Positions 7,934 to 12,126 of a stretch of 12,126 nt of DNA are shown one piece after another. The position numbers were made by a program, and so were the translations under genes. Each line of letters starts with the position of its first letter. Within the stretch, counting starts at the first letter, position 1. The notes under the pieces were generated by a model. It was not told the origin of the DNA. It made no database searches and saw only the letters and a program-made list of their open reading frames with translations. The stretch covers positions 1-12,126 of the forward strand of contig QGUU01000029.1 of NCBI GenBank assembly GCA_003242525.1, written 5' to 3'. The stretch is from Pseudomonadota bacterium. GTDB taxonomy: Bacteria > Pseudomonadota > Alphaproteobacteria > Rhizobiales > Rhizobiaceae.

Positions 7934-7965
7934 GCACATCGGCACTGCTGGTGACACCATCAGTC

Positions 7966-7994
7966 TTGAAATGGCCGGTCAGGCGTCTCATAAC
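7966..7994 (+). promoter_or_regulatory. Candidate promoter of the small ORF-xerD operon
   Basis: TTGAAA (7966-7971, 5/6 to consensus) is separated by exactly 17 nt from CATAAC (7989-7994, 4/6). Transcription from about 8001 would give a leader of some 43 nt to the ATG at 8044. It lies divergently from the aroK promoter within the 160-nt gap 7884-8043, which holds no other feature I can support. Confidence 0.4.
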
Positions 7995-8043
7995 GGCACG
8001 CATTCATCCATCCGCAGCCGAACATGCCGGAATTTGCCATCAT

Positions 8044-8199
8044 ATGCCGACCCTGTTTCGCTTCGTCGTGACGCTCGCGATACTCGCCGGCATCGTCTAT
8101 GGCGTCATGTTCGCCCTGGTCATGTTCGTCGAACCGCGACAGGTCGAGCTTTCGGTGAAGATACCGCAGGAAAAGTTCGACCCGCAGGCGAAACAATGA
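8044..8199 (+). CDS. Small single-span membrane protein upstream of xerD (51 aa)
   Basis: A 51-residue protein starting [20 protein letters not shown]. It has one clear membrane segment at about 5-28 and then a short charged tail ending in [10 protein letters not shown], containing [14 protein letters not shown]. No catalytic motif is visible. The frame is open upstream to 7864, but those codons overlap the aroK start and the opposing leader. ATG 8044 has a weak GGAA about 10 nt upstream and gives a clean membrane protein. Its stop overlaps the xerD start as ATGA (8196-8199), so the two are coupled. I recall similar short hypothetical proteins before xerD in other Rhizobiales, which supports a real gene. 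Function is unknown; topology suggests an inner-membrane anchor with the tail in the periplasm (N-in), by inference. Confidence 0.75.
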   Translation: MPTLFRFVVTLAILAGIVYGVMFALVMFVEPRQVELSVKIPQEKFDPQAKQ

Positions 8200-9113
8200 G
8201 CAGCGCCGCGCGCATCGAAGCCTTCCTCGAAATGATGAGCGCGGAACGCGGGGCGGCCGGGAATACGCTTGCCGGCTATCGTCGCGATCTTGAGGACGCG
8301 GATGAGCGCATCCCTGGGGGGCTGGCCGGCGCCGACACCGCCGCTTTGCGCGCCTACCTGGCCGGCATCGCGGCGGAAGGCTTCGCGCCCACCTCGCAGG
8401 CCCGCAAGCTGTCGGCGCTGCGGCAGTTCTTCAAGTTTCTCTACACGGAAGGCCTGCGCAGCGACGATCCCACCGGCACGCTGGACAGCCCAAAGAAAGG
8501 CCGGACGCTGCCAAAGACGCTAAGCGAAGCTGAAACCGGCCGGCTCCTTGACCGGGCGGCGCTGGAAGCGGCCGATCCGGGGCAGGCCGGCGACGATCCA
8601 ATCGCCGCCCTGCGGCTCCATGCGCTCGTCGAGGTGCTTTACGCCACCGGATTGCGTGTGTCCGAACTCGTGAGCCTGCCGGTCACCGTGGCGCTGCGGG
8701 ACGAGCGATTTTTCATCGTGCGTGGCAAGGGCGAGAAGGAACGAATGGTGCCGCTCTCGACCAAGGCTCGCGCCGCCATGAAGGCGTGGCTCCAGGCGCG
8801 CGCCGCCGTTCCGGCCCTGGCTGACAGCCCGTTTCTTTTTCCGGCTGCTTCGGACAGCGGCCATCTGCCAAGGCAGGTCTTTGCCCGAGAGCTGAAGGCA
8901 CTCGCCGCCCGCGCCGGCATTTCCGCCGCGCGGATTTCGCCCCACGTCCTTCGCCATGCCTTTGCCAGCCATCTGCTGCAGAACGGAGCGGACCTGCGGG
9001 CAGTCCAGCAACTCCTTGGCCATGCCGACATTTCGACGACACAGATCTACACGCATGTGCTTGAGGAGCGGCTCATGCGGCTGGTCAACGAGCACCATCC
9101 GCTTGCCGACTAG
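8196..9113 (+). CDS. xerD: Tyrosine recombinase XerD
   Basis: The product is 305 residues, the normal XerC/XerD length. XerCD resolves chromosome dimers at dif sites during division. An N-terminal SAM-like core-binding domain (about 1-90) precedes the catalytic domain. Catalytic residues are visible: Arg154 (TGLRVSEL), Lys178 (GKGEKER), His250 and Arg253 ([10 protein letters not shown]), His276 ([15 protein letters not shown]) and the nucleophile Tyr285. The choice of XerD rather than XerC rests on the family annotation usually seen beside aroK in Rhizobiales and is less certain than the enzyme class. There is no good Shine-Dalgarno; translation probably depends on coupling with the 51-aa ORF whose stop overlaps the start. 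The open frame extending upstream to 7281 is antisense to aroK and not part of this gene. It looks like a housekeeping Xer, with no integron or phage context. Confidence 0.93.
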   Translation: MSSAARIEAFLEMMSAERGAAGNTLAGYRRDLEDADERIPGGLAGADTAALRAYLAGIAAEGFAPTSQARKLSALRQFFKFLYTEGLRSDDPTGTLDSPKKGRTLPKTLSEAETGRLLDRAALEAADPGQAGDDPIAALRLHALVEVLYATGLRVSELVSLPVTVALRDERFFIVRGKGEKERMVPLSTKARAAMKAWLQARAAVPALADSPFLFPAASDSGHLPRQVFARELKALAARAGISAARISPHVLRHAFASHLLQNGADLRAVQQLLGHADISTTQIYTHVLEERLMRLVNEHHPLAD

Positions 9114-9130
9114 GCGCGCTACCGCTATGT
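9102..9130 (+). promoter_or_regulatory. Candidate accA promoter overlapping the end of xerD
   Basis: CTTGCC (9102-9107) and CTATGT (9125-9130) are separated by 17 nt. This matches the rhizobial housekeeping pattern CTTGAC-N17-CTATAT at five of six positions in each box. It would start accA transcription near 9137 with a leader of about 80 nt. The rest of the 9114-9219 gap shows no other feature. Found by eye. Confidence 0.4.
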
Positions 9131-9219
9131 GAGGCGACGTTGCATGGCGTGCGAACGGCCTTTCTGTCCTTGCACCGCCATCTTTCCGGCCCCTTCCTGG
9201 CGCATTGGTCCGCTCGCGA

Positions 9220-10170
9220 ATGTACAATTATCTGGATTTTGAAAAACCCGTCGCCGACCTCGAAGGCAAGATCATCGAGCTCAAGAAACTCGCCGAAAGT
9301 GGCGAGGCCGTCGATGTCGCCGACGAGATCGCAAGGCTGGAAAAGCGCTCGCGCGATGCGCTTCGCGACATCTACAAGGCCCTGACGCCATGGCAGAAGG
9401 TGCAGGTCGCGCGCCATCCGGACCGGCCCCATTGCCTCGACTACATCAAGGGACTGTTCACCGACTTCACACCGCTGGCCGGCGACCGCAAGTTTGGCGA
9501 CGACCAGGCGATCGTCGGCGGCTTTGCACGCTTCGACGGCGAGCCGATCGCGGTCATCGGCCAGGAGAAGGGATCCGACACGGCAAGCCGGCTCAAGCAC
9601 AATTTCGGCTCCGTCCGGCCGGAAGGTTATCGCAAGGCCGTACGGCTGATGGAGCTGGCCGACCGCTTCTCGATTCCCGTCATCACGCTTGTTGACACGG
9701 CCGGCGCCTATCCTGGAGTCGGCGCCGAGGAACGCGGCCAGGCGGAAGCCATTGCCCGTTCGACCTCGGCCTGCCTTGCGCTGAAGGTACCTACCGTTTC
9801 GGTCGTGATCGGCGAAGGCGGTTCCGGCGGCGCCATTGCCATCGCTACAGCAAACCGCGTCTACATGCTGGAGCATGCCATCTATTCGGTAATCTCGCCC
9901 GAGGGCGCGGCCTCCATCCTGTGGCGGGATACCACCCGCTCCAAGGACGCCGCGACCAGCATGAAGATAACCGCGCAAGACCTGCTGGAGATGAAGATCA
10001 TAGACGCCATCATCCCTGAGCCTCTAGGAGGTGCGCATCGGGAGCCGGACAAGGTGATCTCGGCAACCGGCGACCTTCTGCGCCGGACGATGCAGGAATT
10101 TGCCGGCTCCAATGCGGATTTCCGCGAGCTGCGGCGGGAGAAGTATCTTTCCATGGGCCGCAATCTCTAG
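9220..10170 (+). CDS. accA: Acetyl-CoA carboxylase carboxyltransferase subunit alpha
   Basis: AccA and AccD form the carboxyltransferase that moves CO2 from biotin-BCCP to acetyl-CoA, giving malonyl-CoA for fatty acid synthesis in the cytoplasm. The product is 316 residues, the usual length, starting [18 protein letters not shown] as in other alphaproteobacterial AccA. Typical segments are [18 protein letters not shown] at about 84-101, GQEKG near 114-118, [20 protein letters not shown] at about 158-177, the oxyanion-type glycine block [11 protein letters not shown] at 198-208, and [14 protein letters not shown] at 222-235. An in-frame TTG at 9205 would add five residues (MVRSR) but ATG at 9220 fits the family start. 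The Shine-Dalgarno is weak. No CTRND coiled N-terminal fusion or AccD is present; accD lies elsewhere. Confidence 0.97.
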   Translation: MYNYLDFEKPVADLEGKIIELKKLAESGEAVDVADEIARLEKRSRDALRDIYKALTPWQKVQVARHPDRPHCLDYIKGLFTDFTPLAGDRKFGDDQAIVGGFARFDGEPIAVIGQEKGSDTASRLKHNFGSVRPEGYRKAVRLMELADRFSIPVITLVDTAGAYPGVGAEERGQAEAIARSTSACLALKVPTVSVVIGEGGSGGAIAIATANRVYMLEHAIYSVISPEGAASILWRDTTRSKDAATSMKITAQDLLEMKIIDAIIPEPLGGAHREPDKVISATGDLLRRTMQEFAGSNADFRELRREKYLSMGRNL

Positions 10171-10175
10171 AAGCG

Positions 10176-10197
10176 GCCCTGCCGGCGTTCCGCGGGC
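10176..10197 (+). terminator. Weak hairpin after accA
   Basis: GCCC-T-GC (10176-10182) can pair with GCGGGC (10192-10197) around a 9-nt loop, with one bulged T. It lies 6 nt beyond the accA stop. There is no T-run after it, so it is a weak terminator candidate or a 3'-end stabilising structure. Confidence 0.25.
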
Positions 10198-10214
10198 GCG
10201 ATTGTGTCGTGCAG

Positions 10215-10228
10215 GTGGCAATTGTCAC
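10215..10228. promoter_or_regulatory. Near-perfect 14-bp palindrome upstream of the transpeptidase gene
   Basis: GTGGCAATTGTCAC is symmetric at 12 of 14 positions around a CAATTG core. It lies about 140 nt before the transpeptidase start in the accA-transpeptidase gap (10171-10368). It has the form of an operator, but I cannot match it to a known regulator. Confidence 0.25.
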
Positions 10229-10282
10229 AAAAATGCCTTCGCTGTCGGATGAAAGGGACGGGGTGCTTTGCCTGTGGTAAGG

Positions 10283-10310
10283 GAATCTCAAGGTTAACGA
10301 CTTTAGAGTC
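10283..10310. promoter_or_regulatory. Pair of GANTC (CcrM) sites upstream of the transpeptidase gene
   Basis: GAATC (10283-10287) and GAGTC (10306-10310) flank a GGTTAACG element at 10292-10299. In alphaproteobacteria GANTC is methylated by CcrM, and paired sites in promoters can make transcription depend on the cell cycle through GcrA. The minus-strand reading CGTTAACCTT also resembles a CtrA half-site (TTAACCAT). I cannot place a confident -35/-10 pair here. The sites are seen; the regulation is inference. Confidence 0.3.
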
Positions 10311-10316
10311 GGCAAA

Positions 10317-10338
10317 GCCTTCGGCCTGATGCCGAGGC
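10317..10338 (+). promoter_or_regulatory. Leader hairpin of the transpeptidase gene
   Basis: GCCTTCGGC (10317-10325) pairs with GCCGAGGC (10331-10338) through eight base pairs and one bulged T, with loop CTGAT. It lies 30 nt before the ATG at 10369, which has no recognisable Shine-Dalgarno. There is no T-run, so it is not an intrinsic terminator. It may shape translation initiation. Confidence 0.3.
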
Positions 10339-10368
10339 GCGCCGCACAGACAGCCGATTGTTCAGCTC

Positions 10369-11655
10369 ATGCTTACAAAGCTCGCCCGTTACGGACTGCT
10401 CATCGTCGTTCTTGGCGTTGCCGGCTGTACGGAATCTTCGATGAACGATTTTGTCCCGCAACACGCCAATCGGCAGTTGCCGGAAAAGATCCTGGCCACG
10501 ATGCGGGCCAAGGACATGGACAAGAACGCGCCCATCATGGCGCGCGTCTTCAAGGAAGAAAACACGGTCGAGATCTGGAAGCAGAAGCGCAATGGCCGCT
10601 ATGACCTCATTGCGACCTATCCGATCTGCAAATGGTCCGGCAAGCTAGGCCCCAAGTTCACGGAAGGCGACCGGCAGGCGCCCGAGGGCTTCTATACGGT
10701 GCGCCCCTCGCAAATGAATCCGCGCTCGCAATATCATCTGGCGTTCAACATCGGCTTTCCCAACGCCTATGACCGGGCAAACGGGCGCACGGGCAGCAAC
10801 CTGATGGTGCATGGCGCCTGCTCCTCTGCCGGTTGCTACTCGATGACAGACGCCCAGATCGAGGAGATCTATGCCTTCGGGCGCGATGCCTTCAGGGGCG
10901 GGCAGACAGAAATCCAGATCCAGGCATTTCCGTTCCGGATGACAGCCGCCAACATGGCACGCTACCGGAACGACCCCAACTACGAGTTCTGGAAGATGCT
11001 GAAGGTCGGCTACGACCATTTCGAGATCACGAAAGTCCCGCCGAAGGTCGATGTGTGCGAGAGGCGTTATGTCTTCAACCAGATACCGGTGAACGGTGCG
11101 ACCTTCAACCCGACCGGCCCCTGCCCGCCCACGACCCAGCCCGAATCGCTGAAGGTGGCCTACGCCGCCTACCAGAACAAATTCGAATCCGCCTTCAAGG
11201 CCGCCGTCAACGGCAGTACGCCTCCGCCCCGTCCATCCATCCTCGGCACCAAGGAAGCCAACATCGTGGCGGAGTGGTCGCGTCGCCGGGCGCGCGGCGA
11301 GCGTGTTCCGATCGAGCCGCCGACGCTGAATCCGGACGGGACCATCTCCCAGTCCACCCGCATGGGCCGCATCGATTCCCCGGTCGGCCGCAAGATGGCA
11401 GCGCTTGACGCGGAGAAGGCCGCAAGGAAAAGGGCCGAGGAAGAGAAGGCTGCCGCCGTCGCCGCCGCAAAGGCCGCCAAGGAGCTGGAAAAGCAGCGCC
11501 TGGCAGAAGCCACGCCCGCTCCTGCGACTCCACCCGCGGATGCTGCAACGGCCATTGCCATGCAGGCGCCGCTGGAAGGGTCTCCTGCCGGCGCCGCCGG
11601 GGACGGCATGGTGTCGAAGGTGAAGAAGCGCCTGCTCGGCATGTTCGGCGGCTGA
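10369..11655 (+). CDS. YafK-like murein L,D-transpeptidase lipoprotein with long charged tail
   Basis: The product is 428 residues. A lipoprotein signal peptide ends in the lipobox VAGC with acylated Cys20. The YkuD (L,D-transpeptidase) domain spans about 50-225, with the catalytic motif HGACSSAGCYSM holding His148 and Cys156. Such enzymes act in the periplasm on peptidoglycan stem peptides. The sequence resembles the YafK/COG3034 branch, whose E. coli member cleaves the Lpp-peptidoglycan link, so hydrolase rather than cross-linking activity is possible. Beyond the domain, Cys230 and Cys252 could form a disulfide. An Ala/Lys/Glu-rich, probably helical stretch (about 346-382) leads to an Ala/Pro-rich segment and a basic C-terminus, VKKRLLGMFGG. 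The leader carries GANTC sites and a hairpin. No clear Shine-Dalgarno precedes the ATG. It is followed after 7 nt by the TusA-like gene and is probably co-transcribed with it. Confidence 0.9.
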   Translation: MLTKLARYGLLIVVLGVAGCTESSMNDFVPQHANRQLPEKILATMRAKDMDKNAPIMARVFKEENTVEIWKQKRNGRYDLIATYPICKWSGKLGPKFTEGDRQAPEGFYTVRPSQMNPRSQYHLAFNIGFPNAYDRANGRTGSNLMVHGACSSAGCYSMTDAQIEEIYAFGRDAFRGGQTEIQIQAFPFRMTAANMARYRNDPNYEFWKMLKVGYDHFEITKVPPKVDVCERRYVFNQIPVNGATFNPTGPCPPTTQPESLKVAYAAYQNKFESAFKAAVNGSTPPPRPSILGTKEANIVAEWSRRRARGERVPIEPPTLNPDGTISQSTRMGRIDSPVGRKMAALDAEKAARKRAEEEKAAAVAAAKAAKELEKQRLAEATPAPATPPADAATAIAMQAPLEGSPAGAAGDGMVSKVKKRLLGMFGG

Positions 11656-11662
11656 AGCTGCC

Positions 11663-11920
11663 TTGCCCTTGTCTGCGAAAGAAACTGCGGCCATCCTCGA
11701 CCTCAGGGGCCTGAACTGCCCCTTGCCGGTGCTGAAGGCACGCAAGCGCCTTGCCGCAATGCCGGCTGGCTCCCGCCTGTGGTTGGAGACGACCGACCCG
11801 CTCGCCGTCCTCGACATCCCGGCATTCTGCGCCGAGGCAGGCCACAGGCTGATCAAAAGTTTCGCGGTTGAAGGCGGCGGCCACCGATTTCTGCTGGAAC
11901 GGGGTGAGGTGCGCTCCTAA
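11663..11920 (+). CDS. TusA/SirA-family sulfurtransferase-like protein (TTG start)
   Basis: The product is 85 residues, the usual size for the TusA/SirA/YedF family of small sulfur carriers. The defining CPxP motif is present as LDLRGLNCPLPVLKARKRL, with the persulfide-accepting Cys19. The rest fits the two-layer alpha/beta fold, including VEGGGHRFLLERG near the end. There is no in-frame ATG: the likely start is TTG at 11663, or TTG at 11669 (MSAKETAAILDLRG). GAAG at 11654-11657 is the only weak ribosome-binding site, and it overlaps the stop of the transpeptidase gene, suggesting coupled, low-level translation. Rhizobial members are annotated as TusA-family without proven partners. A role in tRNA thiolation or cofactor sulfur transfer is inference. 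It is convergent with the gene at the window's end. Confidence 0.85.
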   Translation: MPLSAKETAAILDLRGLNCPLPVLKARKRLAAMPAGSRLWLETTDPLAVLDIPAFCAEAGHRLIKSFAVEGGGHRFLLERGEVRS

Positions 11921-11931
11921 GGCCTGTCACG

Positions 11932-11949
11932 GCTGTCGGGAACGACAGC
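11932..11949. terminator. Hairpin in the convergent gap after the TusA-like gene
   Basis: GCTGTCG (11932-11938) and CGACAGC (11943-11949) form a perfect 7-bp stem closed by GGAA, a GNRA-type tetraloop, 12 nt after the TAA stop. It lies between converging genes and could stop transcription in either direction. It has no T-run on either side, so it would be a non-canonical terminator or an RNA 3'-end stabiliser. Confidence 0.45.
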
Positions 11950-12003
11950 GGTTCCTCCAGCCCCGGAAAATCAGCCACATCCTCTCCCGTTAGGCGGAAG
12001 GCG

Positions 12004-12126
12004 CTATCTTCCCGGAATGGCCAGCGGATTCTCGGCCAGGGCCACGCGGTCCGGCATGTCGATTGCCGGCCTGTCCGTCAATGCGCTGAAGAGACGGGAG
12101 ACATAGTCGCCCGGCATGTCGAGCGT
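12004..12126 (-). CDS. C-terminal end of an unidentified protein (partial)
   Basis: The last 40 codons and TAG stop of a minus-strand gene that enters from beyond the window's right edge. The visible tail begins TLDMPGDYVSRLFSAL and ends ENPLAIPGR. The third-position GC and the uninterrupted frame to the edge support real coding sequence, and it is convergent with the TusA-like gene with an 83-nt gap that contains a stem-loop. No motif allows a family assignment from this fragment. Confidence 0.6.
   Translation of the reverse strand, partial: TLDMPGDYVSRLFSALTDRPAIDMPDRVALAENPLAIPGR

Noticed and set aside
7281..8195. Upstream extension of the xerD frame giving a 610-residue 'fusion' protein
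   Set aside because: The extension is antisense to aroK, shows no family features, and the Xer core-binding domain starts at ATG 8196.
9085..9978. 297-codon minus-strand frame opposite accA
   Set aside because: Shadow frame of a clearly recognised AccA; no motifs of its own.
10292..10306. Full CtrA box (TTAA-N7-TTAA) before the transpeptidase gene
   Set aside because: TTAA and TTAG are separated by 5, not 7, bases; at most a half-site on the minus strand remains.
10645..11856. 403-codon minus-strand frame opposite the transpeptidase gene
   Set aside because: Gly/Arg-rich antisense shadow; the plus strand has a lipobox and YkuD catalytic motif.

Overview
The window is a high-GC stretch of chromosome from an alphaproteobacterium, most likely of the order Rhizobiales (Hyphomicrobiales), close to the Brucella/Mesorhizobium/Phyllobacteriaceae group. 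This rests on recognisable protein families and on a gene order familiar from that group: cobT, cobS, a J-domain gene, bolA, a CorC-type gene, aroB, aroK, xerD, accA, and a YafK-like transpeptidase. Assignments come from reading motifs, not from a database search. Base composition and codon use look even throughout. I see no rRNA, tRNA, insertion sequence, CRISPR array or prophage, so this is core, vertically inherited DNA rather than an island.

Layout. From about 30 to 4745 everything is on the minus strand. Read in transcription order it is a J-domain co-chaperone, cobS, cobT and a secreted phytase/esterase-like beta-propeller protein. CobS and CobT are the AAA+ and VWA subunits of the aerobic cobaltochelatase; the third subunit, CobN, is not here. 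At 4746-4890 a compact divergent promoter region faces a plus-strand bolA-family gene. BolA converges with a second minus-strand operon, aroK-aroB-corC-like (7883 to 5280), which covers two shikimate-pathway steps plus a CBS/CorC_HlyC protein. That last protein lacks the DUF21 membrane domain. From 7884 a second divergent region drives a plus-strand pair: a 51-residue membrane protein whose stop overlaps the start of xerD. Next come accA (fatty acid synthesis), a lipoprotein with an L,D-transpeptidase/YafK catalytic domain and a long charged tail, and a TusA/SirA-like protein. The last 123 bases hold the C-terminus of an unidentified minus-strand gene.

The operons are tightly packed. ATGA stop/start overlaps occur at cobT/esterase, aroB/corC and small-ORF/xerD, and aroK/aroB overlap by 8 nt. 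Several apparent start sites were moved inward on ribosome-binding-site, length or divergent-gene grounds (cobT, cobS, J-domain gene, bolA, aroB, aroK, accA).

I do not see a convincing undescribed multi-gene system. The points most worth following are the DUF21-less CorC protein, the coupled 51-aa membrane protein before xerD, the Cys/His-bearing N-terminal domain of the J protein, and the dense inverted repeats in the J-gene/bolA and J-gene/cobS gaps.
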